Shown here: positions 40,082-49,107 of the stretch, piece by piece | Numbering within the stretch: the stretch's first letter is position 1 | Layout of the letters: every line of letters starts with the position of its first letter | Assembly (NCBI RefSeq): GCF_024197615.1 | Contig: NZ_JAKUKE010000003.1 | Coordinates: 279,192-343,191, forward strand | Reading direction: 5' to 3' | Source: Desulfuromonas sp. KJ2020 | GTDB lineage: Bacteria; Desulfobacterota; Desulfuromonadia; Desulfuromonadales; SZUA-540 | DNA: 64,000 bases | Program-made: the position numbers and the translations under genes | The notes under the pieces: model-generated | Database searches by the model: none | The model's input: the letters and a program-made list of their open reading frames with translations, nothing else | Told to the model about the DNA's origin: nothing

Positions 40082-41779
40082 ATGACAAGTAACCGACTTG
40101 GCGAACTGCTGGTACGCAATAATCTGATCAATGCCCAACAGCTGACCAAAGCGCTGGAAGAACAGAAGACCCAGGGCGGTCGACTGGGCGCCAGCCTGGT
40201 CAAGCTGGGGTTTATCAAGGAAGACGAGCTGGCCTCCTTCCTTTCCCGCCAGTACGGGGTGCCCTCCATCAATCTTAACGATTTCGAGATCGATGCGGCG
40301 GTGACCAAACTGATCACGGCGGAGGTGGCGCAGAAATATCAGATCATCCCCATCAATCGCGCCGGCGCCACCCTCATCGTCGCCATGAGCGATCCCTCCA
40401 ATATCTTCGCCATCGACGATATCAAGTTCATGACCGGCTACAATGTCGAGGTCGTGGTCGCTTCCGAGACGGCCATTAGAAATGCCATCGACCAGTATTA
40501 CGATCAATCGGCCACCCTGGCCGAGGTCATGGAAGACCTCGATGATATCGACCTGGAAGTTATCGATGAAGAAGAAGTCGACGTCAACGCGCTTGAAAAG
40601 GCCACCGAGGACGCTCCCGTCGTCAAGCTCGTCAACCTGATCCTGACCGACGCCATCAAGCGCAAAGCCTCCGATATCCACATCGAGCCCTATGAGAAGT
40701 CTTTCCGCGTTCGTTATCGCATTGACGGGGTGCTTTATGAAGTGATGAAGCCACCCATGAAGCTGAAAAATGCCATTACCTCGCGCATCAAGATCATGTC
40801 CGAGATGGATATCGCCGAACGGCGCCTGCCCCAGGACGGTCGCATCAAGATCAAGCTGCCCGGCGGCAAGGACATGGACTACCGGGTCAACTGCCTGCCG
40901 ACCCTTTTTGGCGAGAAGATCTGTCTGCGTCTGCTCGACAAGTCGAACCTGCAGCTCGACATGACCAAGCTGGGCTATGAGGAAAGCGCTCTCAAGTGGT
41001 TCAAGGAACAGATTCACAAGCCCTTCGGCATGGTCCTGGTTACGGGGCCGACGGGATCGGGAAAAACCGTCTCCCTCTATTCGGCCTTGGCCGAACTTAA
41101 CAAAATCACCGAAAACATCTCCACCGCCGAAGACCCGGTCGAGTTCAACTTCGCCGGTATCAATCAGGTGCAGATGCACGAGGAGATCGGTCTCAACTTC
41201 GCCTCGGCGTTGCGGGCCTTTCTGCGGCAGGACCCCGATATCATCATGATCGGCGAAATCCGCGACTTTGAGACCGCCGAAATCGGCGTCAAGGCGGCGC
41301 TGACGGGACATCTCGTCCTGTCCACTCTGCACACCAATGACGCGCCCAGCACCATCAACCGCCTGCTCAATATGGGGATCGAGCCCTTCCTGGTGGCCTC
41401 CGCCGTCAACCTCATTACCGCGCAGCGATTGGGTCGCCGGGTCTGTTCCGAGTGTAAAGAAGTCGAGGATGTGCCTAAGCAGGCCCTTATCGATGCCGGC
41501 GCTTCTCCCGACGAGGTTGACGAGTATGTTTGCTACCGGGGCAAGGGGTGCCCGACCTGCAACAACACGGGGTACAAGGGGCGCGTCGGCATCTACCAGG
41601 TCATGCCCATGTTCGAGGAAATCCGCGAGTTGATTCTGGCCGGCGCCAATACGGCCGAGATCAAGCGCGAATCGATGCGCCTCGGCGTCAAAACGATGCG
41701 CCAGTCCGCCCTCACCAAGCTCAAGGAAGGCGCCACGACCTTTGAAGAGGTTCTGCGCTGTACCGTGGCGGATGACTGA
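40082..41779 (+). CDS. pilB: Type IV pilus extension ATPase
   Basis: A 565-residue hexameric cytoplasmic ATPase that drives pilus assembly. It has an N-terminal GspE/MshEN domain (about residues 1-140), an N2 domain (SDIHIEPYEKSFRVRYRIDG), Walker A GPTGSGKTVS, an Asp box, Walker B IIMIGEIRD, a His box (LVLSTLHTND), and a zinc-binding tetracysteine (CSEC ... CPTC) near residues 457-500. The start is ATG at 40082 behind CAGGAG rather than the upstream in-frame TTG. It heads the run pilBTCSR, as in Geobacter and Myxococcus. Confidence 0.97.
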   Translation: MTSNRLGELLVRNNLINAQQLTKALEEQKTQGGRLGASLVKLGFIKEDELASFLSRQYGVPSINLNDFEIDAAVTKLITAEVAQKYQIIPINRAGATLIVAMSDPSNIFAIDDIKFMTGYNVEVVVASETAIRNAIDQYYDQSATLAEVMEDLDDIDLEVIDEEEVDVNALEKATEDAPVVKLVNLILTDAIKRKASDIHIEPYEKSFRVRYRIDGVLYEVMKPPMKLKNAITSRIKIMSEMDIAERRLPQDGRIKIKLPGGKDMDYRVNCLPTLFGEKICLRLLDKSNLQLDMTKLGYEESALKWFKEQIHKPFGMVLVTGPTGSGKTVSLYSALAELNKITENISTAEDPVEFNFAGINQVQMHEEIGLNFASALRAFLRQDPDIIMIGEIRDFETAEIGVKAALTGHLVLSTLHTNDAPSTINRLLNMGIEPFLVASAVNLITAQRLGRRVCSECKEVEDVPKQALIDAGASPDEVDEYVCYRGKGCPTCNNTGYKGRVGIYQVMPMFEEIRELILAGANTAEIKRESMRLGVKTMRQSALTKLKEGATTFEEVLRCTVADD

Positions 41780-41822
41780 ACCGGCGAGTCCCGAATAGCT
41801 ACCAAAGGAAACGGATCACATT

Positions 41823-42962
41823 ATGACGAGTGAACAGCAACCTCGCCCTGGAACTCCCAGCATGCACCAGTTGCTCAAGGCCATGGTCGATCAGGGCGGC
41901 TCTGATCTGCATATCACCACCGGCAGCGCGCCCCAGTGCCGTATTGACGGGCACATGACCCCCATGAAGCTGCCCCCTATGCAACCGGCCGAAACCAAAC
42001 AGCTCTGCTACAGCATCCTGACCGACTCGCAGAAACGCAAGTTCGAGGAAGAAAACGAGCTGGATTTTTCCTTTGGTGTCAAGGGGCTCGCCCGCTTCAG
42101 GGGGAACATCTTTCTGCAGAGAGGGGCTCTGGCTGGCGTTTTTCGGCAAATTCCCTACAAGATCCTGTCCTTTGATGAACTGGGTCTGCCACCCGTCGTT
42201 CGTGCCATTGCCCATAAACCGCGCGGGCTGGTGCTGGTTACCGGGCCTACGGGCAGCGGCAAGTCGACAACTTTGGCGTCTATCATCGATGCCATCAACA
42301 GCGAACGCCACGAACATATCATTACCGTTGAAGACCCGATTGAATACATCCATCCCCACAAGAAGTGTGTAGTTAATCAGCGAGAGGTTGGTTCCGACAC
42401 CCAGTCTTTTAAAAAAGCTCTCAAGTATATTCTGCGCCAGGACCCCGATGTCGTGCTGCTGGGTGAGCTGCGTGACCTGGAAACTATCGAGGCGGCCCTG
42501 ACCATCGCTGAAACGGGTCACCTCTGTTTTGCCACTCTGCACACCAATAACTGTGTACAGTCCATCAACCGTATCGTCGACGTTTTTCCCACCAACCAGC
42601 AGGCGCAGGTACGCACTCAGCTATCCTTCGTCCTCGAAGGGGTCTTGTCGCAGATTCTGTTACCCAAAATGTCGGGGAAAGGCAGGGCGCTGGCCTTGGA
42701 AGTCATGGTGCCCAATATGGCCATACGTGCCCTTATCCGCGATGACAAAATTCACCAGATCTACTCGCAGATGCAGATGGGCCAGGACAAGTTCGGCATG
42801 CAGACGATGAATCAATCGCTGTTCATGCTCTATCACAAAAAGCAGATTTCCATGGAAACGGCCCTGACGCGTTCTTCCGAGCCGGAAGAACTCAAACAGA
42901 TGATTGCCAACCCGGCCTCTGTGCTCAAGCGGCAGGTGCCTACAGCGCCTGGGCGCGGATAA
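41823..42962 (+). CDS. pilT: Type IV pilus retraction ATPase
   Basis: A 379-residue hexameric ATPase that depolymerises pili. It shows the PAS-like N-terminus (MVDQGGSDLHITTGS), Walker A GPTGSGKST, Asp box VEDPIEYIH, Walker B VVLLGELRD, His box CFATLHTNN and the PilT-specific AIRNLIRE-like motif, here AIRALIRDDK near residue 305. An AAAGGA site precedes the ATG. It sits between pilB and pilC, like pilT-4 of Geobacter. Confidence 0.97.
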   Translation: MTSEQQPRPGTPSMHQLLKAMVDQGGSDLHITTGSAPQCRIDGHMTPMKLPPMQPAETKQLCYSILTDSQKRKFEEENELDFSFGVKGLARFRGNIFLQRGALAGVFRQIPYKILSFDELGLPPVVRAIAHKPRGLVLVTGPTGSGKSTTLASIIDAINSERHEHIITVEDPIEYIHPHKKCVVNQREVGSDTQSFKKALKYILRQDPDVVLLGELRDLETIEAALTIAETGHLCFATLHTNNCVQSINRIVDVFPTNQQAQVRTQLSFVLEGVLSQILLPKMSGKGRALALEVMVPNMAIRALIRDDKIHQIYSQMQMGQDKFGMQTMNQSLFMLYHKKQISMETALTRSSEPEELKQMIANPASVLKRQVPTAPGRG

Positions 42963-42989
42963 TTCATTCAAAGGAAGAAGAGGGGACTG

Positions 42990-44207
42990 ATGGCCAAATT
43001 CTCTTGGGAAGGAAAAACCCGTACCGGCCAGGTACAAAAAGGGGAAATGGAGGCGCCGAACGAGGCGGCTGTCACGGCCACCTTGCGCCGTCAGGGGATT
43101 ACACCTTCCAACATCAAGGCACGTGGCAAGGGCCTCGATATGGAGCTGAAAATCCCGGGGTTCGAACCCAAAATCTCCACCAAGGACCTGGTCGTTTTCA
43201 CCCGCCAGTTTTCGACCATGATCGACGCCGGCCTGCCCTTGGTGCAGTGTCTTGATATTTTAAGCCGGCAGCAGGACAACAGCACCTTTAAGAAAATTCT
43301 GCTTCAGGTCAAAGAAGATGTCGAGTCGGGCTCGACCTTTGCCGAAGCCCTGAAAAAGCATCCCAAGGCCTTCGATGAGCTGTATGTCAATCTGGTGGCA
43401 GCCGGCGAGGTCGGCGGTATTCTCGATACCATTCTCAACCGTTTGGCTGCTTATATTGAAAAAGCGCTCAAACTGAAAAAACAGGTCAAGAGCGCCATGA
43501 CCTACCCGACCACTATTATCGGTATTGCCGTGGTGGTCATCGCTGTTATTCTGATCTTCGTTATTCCCGCTTTTGAAAAGATGTTCGCTGATTTTGGCGG
43601 GTCCCTACCTGGCCCCACCCAGGTGGTTATCAACCTCAGTAATTTTATTCAGGATTATATTCTGGTCATTATTGCTGCCATTGTGATTTTTATCTGGGGG
43701 TTTAAGCGGATATATAAGACACAAGCTGGGCGCAAAAAGATTGATGACTGGGCCCTCAAGCTGCCGATCATGGGCATTCTTATCCGTAAGGTCGCCGTTG
43801 CCAAGTTTACCCGTACCCTTGGTACCATGATGACCAGCGGGGTGCCGATCCTTGACGGACTCGATATCGTTGCCAAGACCGCCGGCAACAAAACGGTAGA
43901 AAACGCCATCTACAAAGTGCGGCAGAGCATCAGCGAGGGCAAGACCATTGCCGAGCCTCTGGAGAAGTCGGGCGTCTTTCCACCCATGGTCTGTCAGATG
44001 ATCGCCGTCGGTGAACAGTCCGGCGCCGTCGATACCATGCTCAACAAGATTGCTGATTTTTACGATGACGAGGTCGATGACGCTGTCGCCAACCTGACGG
44101 CCATGATGGAGCCGCTGCTCATGCTCTTTCTCGGCACCACTGTCGGCGGCCTGGTTATCGCCATGTACCTGCCTATCTTCAAGCTTGCCGGCACGGTCGG
44201 AGGTTAG
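42990..44207 (+). CDS. pilC: Type IV pilus inner-membrane platform protein
   Basis: A 405-residue GspF-family protein. Two homologous cytoplasmic helical domains (about residues 65-190 and 270-395) alternate with three transmembrane helices (about 170-195, 215-240 and 375-400). Motifs FTRQFSTMIDAGLPL and FTRTLGTMMTSGVPIL mark the start of each repeat. It couples PilB/PilT to filament growth. The ATG follows AAGGAAGAAGAG. It ends 9 bases before pilS. Confidence 0.97.
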   Translation: MAKFSWEGKTRTGQVQKGEMEAPNEAAVTATLRRQGITPSNIKARGKGLDMELKIPGFEPKISTKDLVVFTRQFSTMIDAGLPLVQCLDILSRQQDNSTFKKILLQVKEDVESGSTFAEALKKHPKAFDELYVNLVAAGEVGGILDTILNRLAAYIEKALKLKKQVKSAMTYPTTIIGIAVVVIAVILIFVIPAFEKMFADFGGSLPGPTQVVINLSNFIQDYILVIIAAIVIFIWGFKRIYKTQAGRKKIDDWALKLPIMGILIRKVAVAKFTRTLGTMMTSGVPILDGLDIVAKTAGNKTVENAIYKVRQSISEGKTIAEPLEKSGVFPPMVCQMIAVGEQSGAVDTMLNKIADFYDDEVDDAVANLTAMMEPLLMLFLGTTVGGLVIAMYLPIFKLAGTVGG

Positions 44208-44216
44208 GGGGGCCGC

Positions 44217-45848
44217 TTGGTCACCTGCGAGCTGGCCACAGATCGTCTTTCACCCCTGACACGGCGGCAGCTGGTCTGGCTGCTCTTTGTCCGGGTTTTG
44301 GTGACCGCCCTCTTTCTGGGCGGCACCTTGGTCTATCAAGTGCGCGGGGGAGTGCCACTGGGCTCCAACGCGCACACCTATCTCTACCTGCTTTTTGCGG
44401 CCAGTTTTGCCCAATCCCTGCTGTCTGCCCTGCTGCTGCTCAAGGTACAGCTCTGCCGGGTTTTTCTTCACCTCCAGTTTTCCTGGGATTTGCTTTTCTG
44501 TACCGCCCTTATTTATCTGACCGGCGGCCTCGATAGCATCTTCTCCTTTTTATTTATCCTGGTCATTCTGGGGGCCAGTGTTTACCTGCCCCGCCGGGAT
44601 CTGTATGTCGTGGCCTCCGCTGCCGCCATCCTCTATGGCAGCTTGCTCGACCTGCAGTACTATGGCTATCTCCCTCAGTTGCGCGGCCTGACCTTTTCGG
44701 TCTCGCGCGAGGGGGGCGAAGTTTTTTTTGCTGTCTTCGTTAACGTCTCAGCTTTTTTTCTCACCGCATTTCTTAGTGGAATTCTGGTTGAACGGCAGCG
44801 CCGCAGTCAGCGCGATCTGGAACGGCGGGAAATTGACTACGAAGAACTTGAAACCCTCAACAAGGCCATTTTGGCCAATACGCCCAGCGGGCTGATGATT
44901 GTCAATGAACAAGGCAGAATCCGCTCCTTTAATGTGGCCGCTTCCCGTATCACAGGGTTTTCTCTGGCCGATGTCTATAACCGCCCCGTCAGTGAGTTGT
45001 TCCCGGATATGCCCCTCCTGCGCGGAGGAGATTTTATCCTCATCAGCCGGGGTGAGGGGACTTTCGTCAGCCCGAAAGGCGAAAAACTTGTTTTAGGTTA
45101 CGCCACCTCCCTTCTTGATGGGCCAGACGACAAGACCATCGGCCTCCTGGTGACCTTTCAGGATCTCACCCATCTCAAATCCATGGAAGAAGAGCTCAAG
45201 CGCACTGACCGTCTGGCGGCGGTCGGGCGGCTGGCTTCTGGCATGGCTCACGAAATTCGCAATCCTTTGGCGTCTATCAGCGGTTCCGTACAGCTTCTTA
45301 TGGAAAATCCTTCCATGAACGAAGATGATCGTCGCCTGATGCGCATCGTGGTGCGTGAGGCGGATCGCCTTAGCCTGCTGCTCAGCGATTTTCTTGTGTT
45401 CGCCCGTCCGGCCAAACCCCGCAAAGAATCCGTCGACGTATCTTCTCTTCTGGATGACCTGATTGAAATGGCCAGTTGCGACCCGCGCTTTGCCGCCGTT
45501 CGCATCTATCGGGACTATCCCGGCGCCTGCCGAATATTTGCCGATCCCCAGCAGTTGCACCAGGCCCTGTGGAATCTCGCCATCAACGGGGCTGAAGCGA
45601 TGCCTGCTGGCGGAACGCTTCATATTGGGATCCATCCCGAGTTCCATGAAATATATGTGGAAGATTCTGGCCCGGGCATTCCCGAAGAGATACGCAGCCA
45701 GATATTCGATCCTTTCTTTACCACCAAGGATCGTGGCACTGGCCTGGGGCTTGCCACCGTTCATGCTATTCTGGAAGCCCACGGCGGCAGCCTCGAGGTG
45801 CGCCATGTCGAACCCCATGGCACCCGGTTTACCCTCATCCTGCCTTAA
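44217..45848 (+). CDS. pilS: Pilin-gene sensor histidine kinase
   Basis: A 543-residue PilS-type kinase. Six hydrophobic helices (about residues 18-185) form the membrane sensor. A PAS domain (about 215-320; [15 protein letters not shown]) precedes HisKA with phosphoacceptor His345 in [13 protein letters not shown], and HATPase_c with DSGPGIP and GTGLGL. The start is TTG at 44217 behind a GGGGGG run. In Pseudomonas, PilS senses pilin in the membrane and phosphorylates PilR; the location between pilC and pilR supports the same role. Confidence 0.94.
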   Translation: MVTCELATDRLSPLTRRQLVWLLFVRVLVTALFLGGTLVYQVRGGVPLGSNAHTYLYLLFAASFAQSLLSALLLLKVQLCRVFLHLQFSWDLLFCTALIYLTGGLDSIFSFLFILVILGASVYLPRRDLYVVASAAAILYGSLLDLQYYGYLPQLRGLTFSVSREGGEVFFAVFVNVSAFFLTAFLSGILVERQRRSQRDLERREIDYEELETLNKAILANTPSGLMIVNEQGRIRSFNVAASRITGFSLADVYNRPVSELFPDMPLLRGGDFILISRGEGTFVSPKGEKLVLGYATSLLDGPDDKTIGLLVTFQDLTHLKSMEEELKRTDRLAAVGRLASGMAHEIRNPLASISGSVQLLMENPSMNEDDRRLMRIVVREADRLSLLLSDFLVFARPAKPRKESVDVSSLLDDLIEMASCDPRFAAVRIYRDYPGACRIFADPQQLHQALWNLAINGAEAMPAGGTLHIGIHPEFHEIYVEDSGPGIPEEIRSQIFDPFFTTKDRGTGLGLATVHAILEAHGGSLEVRHVEPHGTRFTLILP

Positions 45849-45952
45849 ATCTCACCGTCTTTTTGATTTTCCATGAAACAAAAATTGTCAGTTGCTTGCC
45901 AAGCCGCTATAATCGTTTACATTGTTGCGAGAAGAGCAGTGAGGTAAACATT

Positions 45953-47338
45953 TTGAAAAGTGATGCGCACATTCTGGTCGTTGACGATGAAGAAAGCATG
46001 CGGGAGTTTCTTTCCATCATGCTCAAACGCGAAGGCTATGGCGTCAATGTGGCCAGTGATGGCGCCCAGGCTCTTGAATTGCTAAAAGAAAACAACTATG
46101 ACCTCGTCATCAGCGATATCCAGATGCCGCGTCTAGGCGGGTTCGAGCTGCTGGCTCAGGTGATGAGCCGCACGCCGGAAACGGCCATGATCATGATCAC
46201 CGCTTTTTCATCCACTGAACAGGCGGTGGAGGCCATGAAGCAGGGGGCCTACGACTATATCACCAAACCCTTTAAAAATGAGGAAATCCGCCTCATTGTC
46301 AAAAACGCTCTCGAACGCAAGCTCCTCAAGCAGGAAAATCAGGAGCTGAAAAAAGAACTGGGGCGGCGTTACTCTTTCGGCAACCTCATCGGCAAAAGCC
46401 GCTCGATGCAGCAGGTTTACGACCTCATCGCCAAGGTTGCCGCCAGTCGGGCCAATATTCTGGTCACGGGAGAAAGTGGTACGGGTAAGGAACTGGTGGC
46501 CAGGGCCCTCCATTACAACAGCGACCGCCACGAGGCACCTTTTGTGCCCATCAACTGCGGGGCCATTCCCGAGAACCTGCTCGAAAGCGAACTGTTTGGC
46601 CACGAAAAAGGCTCTTTCACTGGGGCTATACAGCAGAAACAGGGCCTCTTTGAAGTGGCCAATGGTGGCACCCTGTTCCTCGATGAAATCGGCGAATTGC
46701 CGGCTATGATGCAGGTCAAGCTGCTCCGGGTTCTGCAGGAACGCGAAGTGCGGCGGGTCGGCGGCACCCGCGACATCCCTGTCGACGTACGGGTTGTGGC
46801 GGCCACCAATAAAGATCTGGAGGGCGAGGTCGCCAGCGGCACCTTCCGTGAAGACCTCTTCTATCGCCTTAACGTTATCCGGCTGGCGCTGCCGCCCCTG
46901 CGCGAACGTCGTGACGATATTCCCCTGCTCATTGAGCATTTTTACCAGAAGCTCACGGGCAAAAAAGAGCTGCACGTCAGTGAAAAGGCTATGCGTCGCC
47001 TGCTGGACTACGGCTGGCCCGGCAATATCCGTGAGCTGGAAAATATTGTCGAACGCTGCCTGGTACTGGGGCAGGGGGAAGAGCTCTCGGAAGATTGCCT
47101 GCCCGCCAACCTGGTCGCCGACAGCGCTGGTACCGAAGGTCAACTCAGCCAGATTCCCGACACCGGGCTCGATATCGACGCGTACCTCGGTACCATCGAG
47201 AAGGATATTCTGCTCAAGGCCTTGGACAAGACCGGCGGCGTGCGTAAAAAGGCGGCTGAGCTACTCGGCATCTCCTTTCGCTCTATCCGGTACCGCCTGG
47301 CCAAGTTCGGCATCGAGGCGGATGGGGACGAAGAGTGA
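45953..47338 (+). CDS. pilR: Sigma-54 response regulator of pilin expression
   Basis: A 461-residue NtrC-family activator. Receiver with Asp55 (SDIQMPRLGG), AAA+ with Walker A GESGTGKE, the sigma-54 loop as GSFTGA (Ser in place of Ala), Walker B LFLDEIGE, and a Fis-type HTH at the end (VRKKAAELLGISFRSIRYRL). The start is TTG at 45953, 7 bases behind GAGG; the upstream open part to 45863 reads as non-protein. It lies directly before the pilin gene, which has a sigma-54 promoter. Confidence 0.95.
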   Translation: MKSDAHILVVDDEESMREFLSIMLKREGYGVNVASDGAQALELLKENNYDLVISDIQMPRLGGFELLAQVMSRTPETAMIMITAFSSTEQAVEAMKQGAYDYITKPFKNEEIRLIVKNALERKLLKQENQELKKELGRRYSFGNLIGKSRSMQQVYDLIAKVAASRANILVTGESGTGKELVARALHYNSDRHEAPFVPINCGAIPENLLESELFGHEKGSFTGAIQQKQGLFEVANGGTLFLDEIGELPAMMQVKLLRVLQEREVRRVGGTRDIPVDVRVVAATNKDLEGEVASGTFREDLFYRLNVIRLALPPLRERRDDIPLLIEHFYQKLTGKKELHVSEKAMRRLLDYGWPGNIRELENIVERCLVLGQGEELSEDCLPANLVADSAGTEGQLSQIPDTGLDIDAYLGTIEKDILLKALDKTGGVRKKAAELLGISFRSIRYRLAKFGIEADGDEE

Positions 47339-47345
47339 CGATATT

Positions 47346-47408
47346 TGTCAGCGTGGTGGCGTAATTTCTGGGTCTTTGGCTGAAAAACGCATGAAGAGCT
47401 CTTCTGTC
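47346..47408. promoter_or_regulatory. Possible PilR-binding TGTC repeats upstream of pilA
   Basis: TTGTCAG with TGTC at 47346-47349 and CTGTCAG with TGTC at 47405-47408, 59 bases apart, lie about 72 and 131 bases before the -24 element. Pseudomonas PilR sites are built on a C/G-TGTC core. The motif is short, so chance occurrence is possible. Confidence 0.35.
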
Positions 47409-47478
47409 AGAGATGGGGCAAAGAATAAAATGTAATAAAAACAGGGGCATATTGATAAAAACTTAGGCGTTGTCTTTT

Positions 47479-47494
47479 TGGTATATGCTTTGCT
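47479..47494 (+). promoter_or_regulatory. Sigma-54 promoter of pilA
   Basis: TGGTATATGCTTTGCT: GG and GC with 10 bases between, consensus TTTGCT -12 half, about 70 bases before the pilA start. Lies right after pilR, matching the known sigma-54/PilR control of Geobacter pilA. Confidence 0.8.
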
Positions 47495-47565
47495 ATGGAT
47501 AATGTCATCACATGAAGTCAGTGCCGTATCCGGCATGAAACATCAACCCCGAAAGGAGTACAGAC

Positions 47566-47793
47566 ATGCTCAAAAAGTTCAGAAAGAATCAAAAGGGTTT
47601 TACCCTGATCGAGCTGCTGATCGTCGTCGCGATCATCGGCATCCTGGCTGCTATTGCTATCCCCCAGTTCGCCTCCTACCGTCAGAAGGCTTATAACAGC
47701 GCTGCCCAGTCCGACCTGAAGAATATGAAGACTGGCATGGAAGCCTACAATGCTGACAATCAGGAATATCCGATCGATATGGTGTTCGAATAA
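47566..47793 (+). CDS. pilA: Major pilin, short Geobacter-type (PilA-N)
   Basis: A 75-residue prepilin. The 11-residue leader ends KNQKG before FTLIELLIVVAIIGILAAIA, with Glu at +5. The mature 64-residue chain is almost all helix and lacks the globular domain of ordinary type IVa pilins. Aromatics in mature numbering are Phe1, Phe24, Tyr27, Tyr32, Tyr50, Tyr57 and Phe63; the first four and Tyr57 match G. sulfurreducens PilA. An AAAGGAG site precedes the ATG. The following gene supplies the missing globular half. Published work disputes whether this pilin alone forms conductive filaments or pairs with its partner in a secretion-type filament; sequence does not decide. Confidence 0.97.
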   Translation: MLKKFRKNQKGFTLIELLIVVAIIGILAAIAIPQFASYRQKAYNSAAQSDLKNMKTGMEAYNADNQEYPIDMVFE

Positions 47794-47853
47794 TTAAAAC
47801 AGCATTTTTGAGGGTAAGCAAATTTTTACACATTATTAATTTGGGAGATATTT

Positions 47854-48237
47854 ATGAAAAAGATATTTGTGTTAACTGCATTTCTTTTGTTGCTTGCAGT
47901 GTCCAGCTTTGCTGCAGGAGATGAGACGTATATTGATGATTTCGCCGTTACCGGTGCTACTCTGTATGGCGATGAAGCTGATGCCTCGGCGACCACCCGT
48001 ACCTCTATCGGTAGGACATCCACTGGGGTTGCCATTGCTTGGTATTGCGACGCTGGTGGCAATGGTTATGCCATTGCAACACAGCATAAGAGTGGCACTA
48101 AAGCTTACGGTACCTCTTATGACAGCACAGCAATTTTCCAGACTCCAGGTTCGGTCGATCCCGGCAACCCGGCTTGGACTGGCGGTGCTTTGAGCGCAAC
48201 TGATACTACCGACTTCACATCCTGGAATCAGATGTAA
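47854..48237 (+). CDS. spc: Pilin C-terminal partner (PilA-C / Spc)
   Basis: A 127-residue exported protein with a Sec signal (cleavage after SFA, about residue 20) rather than a prepilin leader. The mature part is beta-rich and has TSTGVAIAW, HKSGTKAYGTSYDSTAIF and DTTDFTSWNQM, which match the globular half of type IVa pilins and the Geobacter short pilin chaperone (GSU1497-type). A single cysteine (WYCDAGG) is present. It lies 60 bases after pilA, in one transcript, and is followed by a strong terminator. It probably pairs with PilA-N after export, rebuilding a full pilin from two chains. Confidence 0.88.
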   Translation: MKKIFVLTAFLLLLAVSSFAAGDETYIDDFAVTGATLYGDEADASATTRTSIGRTSTGVAIAWYCDAGGNGYAIATQHKSGTKAYGTSYDSTAIFQTPGSVDPGNPAWTGGALSATDTTDFTSWNQM

Positions 48238-48260
48238 GTCAGGTACAGCTTTAACTCCAA

Positions 48261-48290
48261 ACGGGATGTTTCGGCATCCCGTTTTTTTTT
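48261..48290 (+). terminator. Intrinsic terminator after pilA-spc
   Basis: An 8-bp stem, ACGGGATG with its complement, a 6-base loop, then nine or more T. It should end the abundant pilin message; the next gene's first ATG abuts the T run. Confidence 0.9.
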
Positions 48291-49100
48291 ATGAGAAATA
48301 GATTTCTACCGATGTCGATCGCTATTGTCACCTTCAAGGGAATAATTCGTGATCGGGTGCCGCAGGGTATTTTGAGTTGCGCCTTGATTTTCTTGGTGAT
48401 CCCAGCCGTTAGCGCTTTGTCTATGCGGCAGGTCACGGAGTTGTCTTTGACTTTGAGTCTGTCTTTGGTCTCTTTCCTGCTTTTGCTGCTGGCAATATTT
48501 CTTGGGTCGGTTTCTCTTTGGCGTGATGTTGAACGAAGATATACCCACGGTGTGTTGACGTTACCAATCAGCCGAGGCCGTTACGTCGTTGGGCGTTTTG
48601 TTGGGATCAGCACATTTTTGTTCGGAACCGTTATCTTCCTGGGAGGGCTTACTTTAGCTGTGGTAGCCTTTGTCTCCGCAACATACGTTCCCGAGCGGGC
48701 AGTGGCCTGGACGGCTGTGATAGCTGCGCTTGGCTTTGAAATGCTCCAGTGCCTTTTGCTGGTTGGCTTCGCTGTTCTCTTTTCTTCCGTCAGTACCTCC
48801 TTTTTTCTCCCGGTCTTCGGTTCTCTTGCTGTTTACCTGGTCGGTGGCGCATCGCAGCAGGCTTACGATTATGTCCTTTCCCCGGCCGGGCAAACCCTGA
48901 CGCCGCTGGTTCGCCAAGTGGCGGAGGTGCTCTACTACATCCTGCCCAATTTCTCCGCTTTCGATTTGAAGGTTAACGCCATTTATGCCTTGCCTCTCGA
49001 CCCCAGCGCTATTGCTCTTACTGCTTGCTATGGCCTTCTTTATACCGCTTTTGTCTTGATCCTCGCTGCCGCCATTTATTCGCGGCGGGAGCTCGGGTAG
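48291..49100 (+). CDS. ABC-2 type permease, PilI-like
   Basis: A membrane protein of 269 residues with about six transmembrane helices and the ABC-2 pattern (SLWRDVERRYTHGVLTLPISRGRYVVGRF, in which a cytoplasmic loop contacts the ATPase). Myxococcus pil loci carry an ABC transporter (PilG, PilH, PilI) next to pilA that is needed for piliation; the trio here has permease, TPR-like protein and ATPase in that neighbourhood. The first ATG (48291) touches the terminator and has no ribosome site; ATG at 48312 is an alternative with an equally weak site. Low expression by readthrough is possible. Confidence 0.8.
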   Translation: MRNRFLPMSIAIVTFKGIIRDRVPQGILSCALIFLVIPAVSALSMRQVTELSLTLSLSLVSFLLLLLAIFLGSVSLWRDVERRYTHGVLTLPISRGRYVVGRFVGISTFLFGTVIFLGGLTLAVVAFVSATYVPERAVAWTAVIAALGFEMLQCLLLVGFAVLFSSVSTSFFLPVFGSLAVYLVGGASQQAYDYVLSPAGQTLTPLVRQVAEVLYYILPNFSAFDLKVNAIYALPLDPSAIALTACYGLLYTAFVLILAAAIYSRRELG

Positions 49101-49107
49101 GCTGACT

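Noticed and set aside
45863-45952. N-terminal extension of PilR
   Set aside because: The TTG at 45953 has a GAGG site and gives the normal start of a receiver domain; the upstream 30 codons have no receiver-like sequence.
47339-47565. GEMM-type cyclic-dinucleotide riboswitch before pilA
   Set aside because: Geobacter relatives carry such riboswitches upstream of some pilus genes, so this gap and those before 19244, 26722 and 63450 were read for the conserved core; none was found. A covariance-model search would settle it.
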